The position numbers were made by a program, and so were the translations under genes. From Nitrososphaerota archaeon (GTDB lineage: Archaea; Thermoproteota; Nitrososphaeria; Nitrososphaerales; UBA183), in assembly GCA_029785685.1 (NCBI GenBank), contig JAFLZE010000003.1, positions 6,788 to 70,787 on the forward strand: a stretch of 64,000 nt of DNA, given 5' to 3'. Each line of letters begins with the position of its first letter. Position 1 is the stretch's first letter. The notes below the pieces were generated by a model, which was not told the origin of the DNA, made no database searches, and saw only the letters and a list, made by a program, of their open reading frames with translations. This document shows, piece after piece, positions 42,334 to 51,198 of the stretch.

Positions 42334-44157
42334 TCAGCCCCCCCTCCGTCGTCCCTCTATTTGGCTGCGGTAGTCTCTGAACCTGCGGGAGAAGAGCACC
42401 TGCTGGTCGAGGTCCGACTTTGCCATCTCTATGGCCACCGCGCTCAGGTAGGCTTGTCTCGTCTCTTCTAAGACCGACTTTGCCTTCTTATCGGCGAGGA
42501 AGAGCGGGTAGTTATGACCCAGGGCTTCGGGGATTACCTCCTTCCCCATCTCAGTCAGCATGGCCATCACCATGTTGGTCAGATCGGAGCCTCTCCTGAA
42601 GTGGAGCACCGGGTGTATTCTGACGTCGGCGGGGCCGTCCTTGTTGAGCAGGGTGACCTCGTCCCAGTGGTCGTAGCCCGGGTACACGGGTCGGTCGTAG
42701 GTGAAGACGTGGCTCCTCACGCTGGGAGTCGACTCGCTGCTCCACAGCTGGACATAGGACTTCAGGTAGACCCTCTCGGGATAGATGACGTTCTCAAAGG
42801 CGCCGTTCACGCGAGCCTTCCCGGCTGCCAGACTGGGATCGTCTCTGGGCGCCATTGTCCTGAAGGAAGCGTCGATCTCTGGTGTATACCAGGGGGTCGG
42901 GATGGTTGCGGCGTTGACCACGCTGTTCGTCTGGAGGAGCATCTTGTCGCTGTTGAAGTTGGGGAACCTCCCCTCCGAAGTGACCAGCCCGGCATAGCCG
43001 AGGATGGGGACGACCGCGTTGACCAGTTCGAAGGCGTTGGTGTCCTTGATGAACCCGATCGGGAGGACTCCGTCGGACCAGGCCTTCCTGGTGAGCGCCC
43101 TGATCAGGACAAGGACCATGAAGTCAAGGTCGTCCGCGGTGACCCAGCGCTCGGAGCCCCCGCCCTTCACGCGGAGCGGATGCCCCCCCGCCGGAGCGAA
43201 CACATGGCTGGCGACGGCGAGCGTAGCCGCGAGTACCCGGTCCCAATAGGCCGAGGCTCCGGGCCTGAGCCTGAAGGCGGGGGAAGTCTGCTCGAAGCCG
43301 CTGAACTGGTCGTCGAGCTCGAGGAGGTCCTCGCCCAGCTTGTCGGTCCATTCGAGGTCTGCGCCCATGCGGGCGATGAGCTCGCTGGAGGTCAGCGGTT
43401 CCCCGGCAAAGAGCGCGAGGACGGCCGCGAACTTCAGCAGCTGGCTCCTCGGCGTGGGGGTGGCAAGCTGCTCGTTGGGGAGGAGCATCCTGGCCAACTC
43501 GAGGTCAAGCGCGGTGACCTTGCCAGAGGGTGTGTCCAGCCCCTCTAGGACACATCGCCTGTCTTTTATGAGGTCCCTGGTACTCCAGACCAGGTGGGCG
43601 ACATCCCCCGCCAGGGTCCTGTCCAGTAGGACGATCTTCCTCTCTGGGTCCTCCGAGACACCTCGGAAGGCGAGATAGTATTCTGCCATGTGCATCAGGG
43701 CGTTCGGCAGTCGCTCCGGGTCGACCTCCACGCCTGATTCTCGTTTCTGGCCGAACACCTGTGCGGCGTCCTCTTCCGACAGAGGGATAGCCGCAGACGC
43801 CGAGAGGCCGTCGTCCGTGGCCCGCGGAGCTCCCACCGCGACCCCGCCTTCGCGGAAGGTCACCGTCCCGGAGTAGGCGAAGGCGCCCACGTAAAACACG
43901 ATGAGGTCGAGCTGCTGGTCCACGGAGTTGGTCCCGTCGATGGCCAGGTAGCTTACCGTGTCCGCGCCGAAGAATCGTCCGGCCGTCGACGCGGCTCCCC
44001 TGAGGTCCACCCCGAACCTGAGCAGCGCCTTGATTTCAGGGCCGCATTCCTCGAGCGCACGCATCTTGGCCTTGAAGGTGTTGAGCAGGAAGCGGGTGGA
44101 CGCCTGCACACCGGCGATGGTCCGGGATTCAGCTCCAGAAGTGTCGACCTCAGGCAA
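42334..44157 (-). CDS. nurA: NurA-like nuclease, unusually long
   Basis: The 607-residue protein keeps the NurA first motif SYLAIDGTNSVDQQLD (catalytic Asp in IDGT), followed by a strand YSGTVTF. Short NurA proteins are about 330-400 residues; this one continues with large helical regions and a C-terminal part near MVMAMLTEMGKEVIPEALGHNYPLFLADKKAK. The start is TTG 44157, 27-28 nt after TTTAAAC at 44182-44188, so the longer open frame (to 44295) is probably not translated. The tandem with HerA supports the assignment. Whether the extra length adds a domain is unresolved. Confidence 0.72.
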   Translation of the reverse strand: MPEVDTSGAESRTIAGVQASTRFLLNTFKAKMRALEECGPEIKALLRFGVDLRGAASTAGRFFGADTVSYLAIDGTNSVDQQLDLIVFYVGAFAYSGTVTFREGGVAVGAPRATDDGLSASAAIPLSEEDAAQVFGQKRESGVEVDPERLPNALMHMAEYYLAFRGVSEDPERKIVLLDRTLAGDVAHLVWSTRDLIKDRRCVLEGLDTPSGKVTALDLELARMLLPNEQLATPTPRSQLLKFAAVLALFAGEPLTSSELIARMGADLEWTDKLGEDLLELDDQFSGFEQTSPAFRLRPGASAYWDRVLAATLAVASHVFAPAGGHPLRVKGGGSERWVTADDLDFMVLVLIRALTRKAWSDGVLPIGFIKDTNAFELVNAVVPILGYAGLVTSEGRFPNFNSDKMLLQTNSVVNAATIPTPWYTPEIDASFRTMAPRDDPSLAAGKARVNGAFENVIYPERVYLKSYVQLWSSESTPSVRSHVFTYDRPVYPGYDHWDEVTLLNKDGPADVRIHPVLHFRRGSDLTNMVMAMLTEMGKEVIPEALGHNYPLFLADKKAKSVLEETRQAYLSAVAIEMAKSDLDQQVLFSRRFRDYRSQIEGRRRGG

Positions 44158-44274
44158 CGACTCCGCGTGGAGTGTAAGGAGTTTAAACTTTGGAAGGAGG
44201 TCCGGGAACAGAGAAAGTCCGCCTGCGAAAGTGACGAGGCAACCCTTATTGGGAGTGGCGGAATCGAACCGCCA

Positions 44275-44583
44275 ATGAAGTTCATGCTCGAGCACAAACT
44301 TCCCAGAAGGCTAAGGTACGCGAGGTTCTACTTCCAGGCGGGCCCCACGTCGGTCCACTTCTCGCTGGATGGCACGAGCGCCGACTGGCACGCGACCATT
44401 GGGAAGAAGAAGAGCGTCGGCATGACCGACCCGGAGTACGCGCGGTTCAGGGCCCAGGTCCCAGCCGTGGAACTGCTGGACTCAGACGGAGGAAGGATTC
44501 TGATCAGAGACTCCGCGGGCTATGAAGAACTCTGGGATAGACCCCACTGGACCCTCGAGAGTACGCGCAAGAGGAAGGACTAG
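44275..44583 (+). CDS. Hypothetical protein (102 aa)
   Basis: The protein starts MKFMLEHKLPRRLRYARFYFQAGPTSVHFSLDG at ATG 44275, about 27 nt after CTTATTGG. The sequence alternates short strands and charged turns (DWHATIGKKKSVGMTDPEYARFRAQVPAVELLDSDGGRILI). No domain is recognised. It diverges from the NurA-like gene. Confidence 0.5.
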   Translation: MKFMLEHKLPRRLRYARFYFQAGPTSVHFSLDGTSADWHATIGKKKSVGMTDPEYARFRAQVPAVELLDSDGGRILIRDSAGYEELWDRPHWTLESTRKRKD

Positions 44584-44611
44584 GGGGCCGGGAAGACGGG
44601 ACGGGTTTCGC

Positions 44612-44632
44612 GGGGCTCCCCTTCGGAGCCCC
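44612..44632 (+). other. Hairpin GGGGCTCC-CCTTC-GGAGCCCC
   Basis: A perfect 8-bp stem with a 5-nt loop lies 28 nt downstream of the 44275 gene's stop. It is not followed by a T run, so it is not a classical terminator; it may shape the 3' end of the message. The rest of the 164-nt gap holds only the TATA (TTAAAT) of the next gene at about 44717. Confidence 0.4.
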
Positions 44633-44747
44633 TTCGGGGAGGCCTGGCTGAGCCTGGACGCCTGCTGAGGCTTCCCATTTCTGGTCGCGTTCAACATGAT
44701 GATGTAAAAGACATCTTAAATCCGAAAGGCCCCTGTTCGACACCTGC

Positions 44748-45512
44748 ATGGAGAGTTTAGTCTTGCTCCCGACTGACGCCCTGGAGGCGGCGACGCAAAT
44801 CATCGACGAAGCAGAGTCCAAGGGCGTCCGTCTCAGGCTCCTCGGAGGCCTTGCGTTCAAGAAGCTCTGCGCAAGCTCCAGAGACCCGCGCTACTTCAGG
44901 GAGAACAAGGATATCGACCTGATGGGGAAGAGAGAGGACTCCCGCGCGATAATGAAGATCCTGGAAGGCCTAGGCTACAAGCCCCGGGAGCTCTTCAACA
45001 AGCTGAACATGGGACAGAGGCTGATTTACTACGACATGACGAACAAGAGGAGGGTAGACCTCTTCCTGGATGAGTTCGTCATGTGCCACAAGTTCAACTT
45101 CAAGGAGAACATCCTGGCTGGCACTTACACCCTCCCTGTCACGCAGCTTCTGATGACCAAGCTGCAGGTCGTGGAAAAGACCGACAAGGAGTACAAGGAC
45201 ATGGTAGTAGCTTTCCGCGACTTCGATGTGACGTCTGGACCGGACGGCATCAGAGGGGACGAGATAGCCGAATTATGTTCCAAGGATTGGGGCGTCTACA
45301 CGACGTTCTGGAAGACCCTCGAGGCCGTGATGGCCAGGGCGCCTGAGTTGGCTGGAGAAGAGAGCGACATGGTCCGCTCGCGGGTCCGGAAGCTAATGTC
45401 CATGATGGAAGCCGCCCCGAAGAGTTTCGGATGGAAGATGCGGGCGAGGGTAGGCGAGAGGACCAAGTGGTACGACCTCCCTGACTCCGACGGCGACGCG
45501 GTGCTGAAGTAA
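44748..45512 (+). CDS. Nucleotidyltransferase-fold protein
   Basis: The 254-residue protein contains GVRLRLLGGLAFKKLC followed about 25 residues later by ENKDIDLMGKR, the GG and DxD pattern of the minimal nucleotidyltransferase (MNT/AbiEii-like) superfamily. A third acidic position may lie in RRVDLFLDEF. Such proteins include antitoxin-type kinases and tRNA-modifying toxins, but many are uncharacterised. It stands alone with its own TATA about 30 nt upstream, so no toxin partner is evident. Confidence 0.6.
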   Translation: MESLVLLPTDALEAATQIIDEAESKGVRLRLLGGLAFKKLCASSRDPRYFRENKDIDLMGKREDSRAIMKILEGLGYKPRELFNKLNMGQRLIYYDMTNKRRVDLFLDEFVMCHKFNFKENILAGTYTLPVTQLLMTKLQVVEKTDKEYKDMVVAFRDFDVTSGPDGIRGDEIAELCSKDWGVYTTFWKTLEAVMARAPELAGEESDMVRSRVRKLMSMMEAAPKSFGWKMRARVGERTKWYDLPDSDGDAVLK

Positions 45513-45514
45513 GT

Positions 45515-45844
45515 CTAGGCTCTCCTGAGCCTGAGGACCGCGCCCCCCTCCCTCCCGACGCCATAGTAGGCTCTGGGGTCGGAGATTCTCAACTTGCTGC
45601 CCACCCCGGCGACCGTCAACTCCACCGCTCCGCTCGAGCCGTCCTCGAGCATCAGGGTCAGCCTAGAGCCTTCGCGCACCTGGAGGCGGGCCGCCATCTC
45701 AGGCGTCAGAAAGACCCCTTCGCCTTTGTCGTCGAACTCCAGATTCACCCTCTTCCCCTGGTATGGCGTGACGCCCACGAAGCCGTTCTCGGTAAACGAT
45801 GACACGTCGATGACGAAGACCAGCTCGGCCCCGCCCGCAGCCGG
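45515..45844 (-). CDS. Hypothetical protein, beta-rich
   Basis: I chose GTG 45844, 7 nt after the stop of the upstream gene; an ATG at 45892 would overlap it by 41 nt. The 109-residue product has regular strands (VFVIDVSSFTENGFVGVTPYQGKRVNLEFDD, EGVFLTPEMAARLQVREGSRLTLMLEDG) reminiscent of small barrel folds. No family is recognised. It is co-directional with the 46145 gene and probably in one operon. Confidence 0.5.
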   Translation of the reverse strand, partial: PAAGGAELVFVIDVSSFTENGFVGVTPYQGKRVNLEFDDKGEGVFLTPEMAARLQVREGSRLTLMLEDGSSGAVELTVAGVGSKLRISDPRAYYGVGREGGAVLRLRRA

Positions 45845-45851
45845 CACGCTG

Positions 45852-46145
45852 CTAGGATTCTTCTTCGGGCCCTTCGCCTTCGTCGAGCTCAACTGGTATC
45901 TCTTCCTCCACTATCTTCTCGCCGTTCTCGCCCGTAAGATCCTCGATGGGGTACCAGTGGTTGCCACCATCGAGTTTCTTCATCTCGACCTCGCAGAACC
46001 CGACGAGAGCCCGACCGGTCATGACGCCTGTCCTGGCGCCGTTGCCTATGGTTACCTTCTGGACATTGACGGACTCGTCCCCGAAAATCGCTTCGCGCTG
46101 GGCGTTGACATTGACCTTGAGCCCCTTCGACGGCTTCAGCTCCAT
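45852..46145 (-). CDS. Hypothetical acidic protein
   Basis: The 97-residue protein begins MELKPSKGLKVNVNAQREAIFG, has strands VQKVTIGNGARTGVMTGRALVGFCEVEMKKLDGG and ends in an acidic tail (VEEEIPVELDEGEGPEEES). It lies just upstream of the beta-rich gene and 25 nt after the next minus-strand gene. The function is unknown. Confidence 0.5.
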   Translation of the reverse strand: MELKPSKGLKVNVNAQREAIFGDESVNVQKVTIGNGARTGVMTGRALVGFCEVEMKKLDGGNHWYPIEDLTGENGEKIVEEEIPVELDEGEGPEEES

Positions 46146-46170
46146 CAGCGGCGCGGGGAGCCGCGGCTAC

Positions 46171-46491
46171 TTAAATCCTAAAGGACTGGATTTCGCGGAG
46201 AATCTTCCTGGTCTCTGCCGCGATGTCGGCGATCTTCGCGGGCTCTTTGTTCTTGAGGGCGAACGACGAAGCGAGGAGCGCCACCCCTGCCACGCCCGTC
46301 ACTGGATCTGGGGCGGCGATTAGCGCGACCCCGGCTTTCTTCATCGTCGACGAAGGCGACTTCGGCTTTGTGAGCCCTTCCACATGCCGGGCCAGGGCGG
46401 ACGTTTCTGTCTTCCCCGCTACGTCGGACTTCGTCTCTGCGACTCGCACGAGGGACTCGGCAGCGCTTTGTAGCACCTTCTTGTCCTGCAA
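46171..46491 (-). CDS. Hypothetical protein (106 aa)
   Basis: The protein starts at TTG 46491 and reads QDKKVLQSAAESLVRVAETKSD, with an Ala/Val-rich central helix MKKAGVALIAAPDPVTGVAGVALLASSFAL that could be a membrane-associated segment, then a basic helix. No family is known to me. It is the first gene of a three-gene minus-strand group. Confidence 0.5.
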   Translation of the reverse strand: MQDKKVLQSAAESLVRVAETKSDVAGKTETSALARHVEGLTKPKSPSSTMKKAGVALIAAPDPVTGVAGVALLASSFALKNKEPAKIADIAAETRKILREIQSFRI

Positions 46492-46589
46492 TACGGCACG
46501 TGTGTTCGAGGGAGGATGCGTTAACGCACGTTGTCAAATCACCTTGCCGGTTCGCTAAATTAAAGACCATGGGCGGGCCATAGGCACGC

Positions 46590-46913
46590 GTGCCGAGGCG
46601 CCTGGACAAGTCCGAAGTCGACACCGAGCTGAAAAGGCTCGACGGCTGGAAGAAGGAAGGGAGATTCATCACGAAGACCTACGAGTTCGAGGAGTTCATG
46701 GATGGCATCGCATTCATCGGAGAGGTCGCGAGGGTGGCCGAAGAGCAGGAGCACCATCCGGACATCCACCTGCGATACACCAAAGTCACCCTGGCCCTTC
46801 AGACCCACTCCGCAGGAGGCGTCACCGCGTGGGATTTCGGGCTCGCCACGGCAATAGAGAAGGTGGCGCGTGCCGGCGTCAGACCGACGAAACGACGCAC
46901 ACGAAGCAGATAG
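46590..46913 (+). CDS. Pterin-4a-carbinolamine dehydratase
   Basis: The 107-residue protein matches PCD/DCoH: KSEVDTELKRLDGWKKEGRFITKTYEFEEFMDGIAFIGEVARVAEEQEHHPDIHLRYTKVTLALQTHSAGGVT. EHHPD carries the catalytic His residues. The enzyme recycles oxidised pterin cofactor or removes the carbinolamine. A TAAATTAAAG element lies about 30 nt before the GTG at 46590. Confidence 0.9.
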   Translation: MPRRLDKSEVDTELKRLDGWKKEGRFITKTYEFEEFMDGIAFIGEVARVAEEQEHHPDIHLRYTKVTLALQTHSAGGVTAWDFGLATAIEKVARAGVRPTKRRTRSR

Positions 46914-46953
46914 CCAGAGGACCCTCTCCGAGTAGGGAGCACTTCAAGTAATT

Positions 46954-46979
46954 CTAATATACCACCGGTTGTATACCGG
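46954..46979 (+). promoter_or_regulatory. Thermosome promoter with inverted repeat
   Basis: A TAATATAC box (46955-46962) is followed by CCGGT-TGTAT-ACCGG (46965-46979), an inverted repeat with 5-bp arms. It lies between the TATA box and the expected start site near 46985, where a repressor would block transcription. A heat-shock-type regulator is a plausible binder; this is inference. Confidence 0.5.
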
Positions 46980-46992
46980 CTCAAGATTCCAT

Positions 46993-48663
46993 ATGTCAAC
47001 GACCGCTATACCAGCCGTTACCCAGTCGGGGCAGCCCGTCCTGATTCTTAAGGAGGGGTCTAGCCAGAGCAGAGGAAGAGACGCGCAGCGGAACAACATC
47101 GCCGCCGCCAAGCTGATCTCAGAGATTGTGAGGACATCCATAGGACCACGGGGCATGGACAAGATGCTCGTGGATTCGCTGGGAGACGTCACCATAACCA
47201 ACGACGGAGCGACCATGCTCAAGGAGATAGACGTGCAGCATCCGGCCGCCAAGATGCTCGTAGAGGTCTCGAAGACCACCGACAACGAGGTGGGCGACGG
47301 CACGACCTCCGCTGTCGTGCTTGCTGGGGCGCTCCTTGAGAAGGCGGAAGAACTCCTGGACAAGGACGTCCATCCTACCGTGATTGTCGACGGATACTCG
47401 AAGGCGTCGCGGAAGGCGATAGAGGCGCTCGAGGCAGTCGCTGAGAAGGTCACTCCAGACAACAAGGAGTGGCTCACGAAGGTCGCGCGGACCAGCATGC
47501 AGACCAAGCTGGTCTCCAAGGAGGCGCAGGACCTGGCCGAGCTGGTGGTTGACGCCACTCTCTCTGTCGCAGAGAAGGTCGAGAAGGGATACCGCGTCGA
47601 CATCGACAACATCAAAGTAGAGAAGAAGCCAGGAGGATCACTCAAAGACACCAGGCTGATAAAGGGAATCGTCCTCGACAAGGAGATAGTCCATTCCGGG
47701 ATGCCGAAGGTGGTCGAGAAGGCGAAGATCGCGCTGGTGAGCGCACCCTTCGAGATAGAGAAGACCGAGTTCGATGCGAAGCTCAACATCAACGACCCAA
47801 CCATGATGAAGAAGTTCCTGGACGAGGAGACTAAGATGCTGAAGGGGATGGTCGACAAGGTAGCAGCGGCGGGGGCCAACGTCGTGGTCTGCCAGAAGGG
47901 CATCGATGACATCGCCCAGCACTACCTCTCCAAGGCAGGGATTCTGGCAGTGAGGAGGGCGAAGGAGTCGGACATGACCAAGCTGGCGAAGGCCACAGGC
48001 GGAAGGGTGGTGAACAACTTCGAAGACCTCTCGGCTGCGGATCTGGGCCACGCTGGCCACGTTGAGGAAAGGAAGGTCGAGGAGGACAAGTGGGTGTTCA
48101 TCGAAGAGGCGAAGAACCCAAAGGCGGTGACCATCTTGGTGAGAGGAGGCACCCAACGCATAGTGGACGAAGGCGAAAGGTCCCTTCACGACGCGCTGAT
48201 GGTGACGAAGGACGTCATCGAGAGGCCGGCCATCGTGGCTGGCGGCGGCGCCGCCGAGGCGGAGGCCGCTTCGCAGGTCCTGAAGTGGGCTGACAAGCTG
48301 TCAGGAAGGGAGCAGTTGGCCGCGCAGAAGTTCGCCGAGGCCCTCGAAGCCATTCCACTGGCCCTCGCGCTCAACGCGGGGATGGACCCGATCGACGCGC
48401 AGGTGGAGTTCAGAGCCAAGCACGCCACCGAGAACGGCAAGTGGTACGGCATAGAAGCGGCAGACGCAAAGATCAAGGACATGTACCAGCGCCAGGTCTT
48501 CGAGCCTCTGGCGGTCAAGGTCCAGATCATCAGGTCGGCCACTGAGGCTGCTTCGATGATACTGAGGATCGACGACGTCATAGCCTCAGGGAAGTCGAAG
48601 GCCCCTGCCGGTCCCCCAGGCGGTGCCGGAGGGATGGGCGGCGAAGGCGGCGACTTCGACTAG
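46993..48663 (+). CDS. thsA: Thermosome (group II chaperonin) subunit
   Basis: The 556-residue protein shows chaperonin motifs: VRTSIGPRGMDKMLVDSLGDVTITNDGATML, GDGTTSAVVLAGALL, and a C-terminal Gly-rich tail GGAGGMGGEGGDFD. Equatorial, intermediate and apical domains are in normal order and length. It folds substrates received from prefoldin (pfdB at 6983). The ATG at 46993 is preferred over an upstream GTG-containing frame because of the TATA position. It has its own promoter. Confidence 0.96.
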   Translation: MSTTAIPAVTQSGQPVLILKEGSSQSRGRDAQRNNIAAAKLISEIVRTSIGPRGMDKMLVDSLGDVTITNDGATMLKEIDVQHPAAKMLVEVSKTTDNEVGDGTTSAVVLAGALLEKAEELLDKDVHPTVIVDGYSKASRKAIEALEAVAEKVTPDNKEWLTKVARTSMQTKLVSKEAQDLAELVVDATLSVAEKVEKGYRVDIDNIKVEKKPGGSLKDTRLIKGIVLDKEIVHSGMPKVVEKAKIALVSAPFEIEKTEFDAKLNINDPTMMKKFLDEETKMLKGMVDKVAAAGANVVVCQKGIDDIAQHYLSKAGILAVRRAKESDMTKLAKATGGRVVNNFEDLSAADLGHAGHVEERKVEEDKWVFIEEAKNPKAVTILVRGGTQRIVDEGERSLHDALMVTKDVIERPAIVAGGGAAEAEAASQVLKWADKLSGREQLAAQKFAEALEAIPLALALNAGMDPIDAQVEFRAKHATENGKWYGIEAADAKIKDMYQRQVFEPLAVKVQIIRSATEAASMILRIDDVIASGKSKAPAGPPGGAGGMGGEGGDFD

Positions 48664-48712
48664 GCGTAACCTCGCCAACCCTTAATAGTCGAACCTGGTC
48701 ATTCGGGAGACG

Positions 48713-49297
48713 ATGCAGGCCGAGGAGCACACCGCGACAGCGGAGAAGATACTCCAAGCCGCTTCACGCATGTTCGCGGCGAGAGGTTTCGCCAACGTCT
48801 CAGTCAGGGACATCTGCAAGAAAGCCGAGACCACTGCCCCTGTGATTTACTACTATTTCGGGAGCAAGAAGGGGCTCTTCGATGCGGTGGTCCGTAGGCA
48901 GATTTCCATGCAGGGCTTCATCGGGAAGCTGTCGCAGGCGTCGAAGGCCGCCGACCCCAGGGACGGGCTGGAGTCGTTCATTGTGACGTACCTGACCACA
49001 TTCCCGGAGCACACCTTCGACATGGGCCTCTACATGCGTGACTCGGCGACGCTCGACAAGCAGAGCGCCGAGAGGGTATCCGAGGACCTGGAGAAAATCA
49101 AAGGGATCGCCACCACGATGGTCGAGAGGTCGATGGCCAAGGGGCTCTTCCGCAAGACTGACGCGGATTCAGCCGTCGACTGCCTGCTGGGGATGCTTAA
49201 CCGGGTGATCTTCCAGCACATCCACTTCGCGAAGAGCCTCGACAGGGAAGCGTACACCAGGTTCGTGACTGACTTCTTCTTTCGCGCGATGAAGTGA
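48713..49297 (+). CDS. TetR/AcrR-family regulator
   Basis: The 194-residue protein has the TetR DNA-binding domain: KILQAASRMFAARGFANVSVRDICKKAETTAPVIYYYFGSKKGLFDAVVRRQ, followed by an all-helical ligand domain. The N-terminus MQAEEHTATAEK precedes it. A TTAATAG box lies about 27 nt before the ATG. It may control the convergent PNPOx-like gene or a distant transporter; the ligand is unknown. Confidence 0.92.
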   Translation: MQAEEHTATAEKILQAASRMFAARGFANVSVRDICKKAETTAPVIYYYFGSKKGLFDAVVRRQISMQGFIGKLSQASKAADPRDGLESFIVTYLTTFPEHTFDMGLYMRDSATLDKQSAERVSEDLEKIKGIATTMVERSMAKGLFRKTDADSAVDCLLGMLNRVIFQHIHFAKSLDREAYTRFVTDFFFRAMK

Positions 49298-49690
49298 CTA
49301 GAGCTCCACGACCACCCGCTCTGGGGTTATCTCTATTGACGCACGGGGCTCCTTCCAAAACCGCGTCCTGGCTGCCTTGGTACCCGCCTCCTTGCCTGTG
49401 TACCTGATGGCCAGCTTCTCGATGTCCTTCATCCTGTCCCGCTCCCCCGCGATTCTCGCAGTCCCGAAGATGACCACATAGGGATAGTCGTCGTCTACCA
49501 AGAAGCAGACCCTGCCGTCGCGCTTCACGTTGCGGTACTTCACCCTGGTAGTGGTGGTGTTGATCACCAGCCTGTCTCCCTCTCGCATGTACCAGATTGG
49601 GGTGACGTGGGGCCAACCGTCTTCCATCACTGTGGCCAGCTTGCCAATCCGCTTTCCGTCGAGGAACTTCCTGACCCGGGGGGTGAGCAC
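49298..49690 (-). CDS. PNPOx-like F420/FMN-binding split-barrel protein
   Basis: The 130-residue product begins MLTPRVRKFLDGKRIGKLATVMEDGWPHVTPIWYMREGDRLVINTT, the beta barrel of the pyridoxamine-oxidase-like/F420-dependent reductase superfamily. A GTG at 49696 is an alternative start. These proteins reduce diverse substrates with FMN or F420H2; the fno gene shows that F420 is available. It is 32 nt downstream of the geranylgeranyl reductase and may be its partner reductase or unrelated. Confidence 0.75.
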   Translation of the reverse strand: MLTPRVRKFLDGKRIGKLATVMEDGWPHVTPIWYMREGDRLVINTTTTRVKYRNVKRDGRVCFLVDDDYPYVVIFGTARIAGERDRMKDIEKLAIRYTGKEAGTKAARTRFWKEPRASIEITPERVVVEL

Positions 49691-49722
49691 GCCCACGGGC
49701 GCCAGTCTGCCTGCCCCCTTAT

Positions 49723-51198
49723 CTAGTTCGCGATGTCGAGGGGCTTGAACCTCTCGACGGTCTCCCTGAGCTCTGCTCCGAGACGTTTCTGCCACTCCTC
49801 GAACCCCTGCGGGGCAGATGGGTAGGCCAGGTTTATCTCCACGAGGACCGCGCTCTTCTTCACCGTATACCTCAGGCCTCTGGCCAGGGAAAGCTGCCCC
49901 ATGACACGGTACCACATGGCGGGGTTCATGAACCGCGCCTGGTTGAACGCAGGGTGCTTCCTCTCGGTGATTGCGGTCACGTCCTCTTCCGAAAGGAAGT
50001 GCTTCATACCGTAGTTGATCTGGTCGTTGGTGACTGTCTGAAGATACCTCCTGAGGACCTCGAAACTCGCCATGGGATACCCGTGGGTGTTCATGTACTC
50101 CACGTTATATTTCCAGAGGCCGGCCTCGCTGGTGTCCCCAGCCTCCAGGGCCTCGGCCACCACCTTCCCAAGTATCGTACCTCCGTAAATCGACGGGCTG
50201 ATCCCTCCGGCGTCGATGGGCCGCGGCATCCAGGCGGCGTCGCCCACCACGGCGAACCCGTTGGCCACCATACAGTCGTTGTGGCGCCTCACCGGGACCT
50301 GCCAGTTCCCCTTCGTGTTCCCTGAGTTGGCGTCGTCTGAGGGCTGTCCGTAGTTCTTGATGACCGGGTTCTCCGCGAGGTACTTGTCGATGAGACTCTG
50401 GAGGTTGTCGTTGAGGCCGAAGCGCCTATTCCGCCTGGCGAGCCCCGAGTGTGAGACCCCGAGACCGATGTTCACCTTCTTCTTTCCCTTTGGGAACACC
50501 CAGGCGTACCCTGCCGGGGCGATGAACTGGTCGAGATGTATGATGCAGTAGTCGGGGGAGAAGAACGAGGGCTGGTCGGCCGCGGGCTCGAAGTCTAGGA
50601 TGTACCTGCCCGTCCCGACCACGTCGTCCGGATCGATCTCCTTTTCGATCTTCGTAGGTATTGGCATGAAACGCCTCAGCGTTGAGGAGGAGCCGGTGGC
50701 GTCGATGACGACCTTGGCAGTCAGGGTGAAAGCAGACCCGTCGGCCTTCCTCCCCGAGACCCCTGTGATCCTCCCGTCATCTGCCAGCAGTCGCTCGGCT
50801 GTCGCCCCGAACATGAGCTCTGCGCCGTTCTTCCTGGCGTCGCTGACCTGCCTCCTCGGCGCAAGTTTGCGGTTGAAGAGGTACCCCTCGCCTTCGAAGA
50901 GGACCTTCGTCTGCCGGTCAGGGGAGTAGACATAGACCCCTTTGACGGGGTGCTCGAGCTCAGGGGAGCCGTACCGGATCCCTATGTGCTCCGCAAGATA
51001 GTCCAACGAACGCTTGCTGGTGGCGTCGCCGCAGGTCCAGCCGTTGTTGGTCTTCTTGCCCGGCTCGTCCTGCTTGTTCCTGTCTATGACGAGTATCTGC
51101 GCCTTCCCCTTTGAGTGGTGCCCTATGGAGGCCGCGGTGATCAAGCCGGCCATCCCGCCGCCCGCTATGATGACGTCGTAGTCAGGGTTCCCTTGCAA
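49723..51198 (-). CDS. Geranylgeranyl reductase family flavoprotein
   Basis: The 491-residue protein starts DYDVIIAGGGMAGLITAASIG, an FAD Rossmann motif, and contains VVIDATGSSSTLRRF and FAVVGDAAWMPRPIDAGGISPSIYGG, which match the GGR family that saturates isoprenoid chains of archaeal lipids. The start is TTG 51198. The PxxYxWxFP-type substrate motif appears as PAGYAWVFPKG. The gene shares a bidirectional TATATA and a palindrome with the divergent TrmB regulator, so lipid saturation may be regulated by it. Confidence 0.9.
   Translation of the reverse strand: MQGNPDYDVIIAGGGMAGLITAASIGHHSKGKAQILVIDRNKQDEPGKKTNNGWTCGDATSKRSLDYLAEHIGIRYGSPELEHPVKGVYVYSPDRQTKVLFEGEGYLFNRKLAPRRQVSDARKNGAELMFGATAERLLADDGRITGVSGRKADGSAFTLTAKVVIDATGSSSTLRRFMPIPTKIEKEIDPDDVVGTGRYILDFEPAADQPSFFSPDYCIIHLDQFIAPAGYAWVFPKGKKKVNIGLGVSHSGLARRNRRFGLNDNLQSLIDKYLAENPVIKNYGQPSDDANSGNTKGNWQVPVRRHNDCMVANGFAVVGDAAWMPRPIDAGGISPSIYGGTILGKVVAEALEAGDTSEAGLWKYNVEYMNTHGYPMASFEVLRRYLQTVTNDQINYGMKHFLSEEDVTAITERKHPAFNQARFMNPAMWYRVMGQLSLARGLRYTVKKSAVLVEINLAYPSAPQGFEEWQKRLGAELRETVERFKPLDIAN

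Noticed and set aside
44240..44340. A complete tRNA gene on the minus strand
   Set aside because: Only a T-arm-like hairpin and a possible acceptor strand are present. No matching 5' acceptor, D-arm or anticodon arm could be built in the upstream sequence, and the region is the promoter of two divergent genes.
44611..44643. Intrinsic terminator after the 44275 gene
   Set aside because: The hairpin is strong but no T run follows it, so it does not meet archaeal or bacterial terminator expectations; it is listed only as a hairpin.
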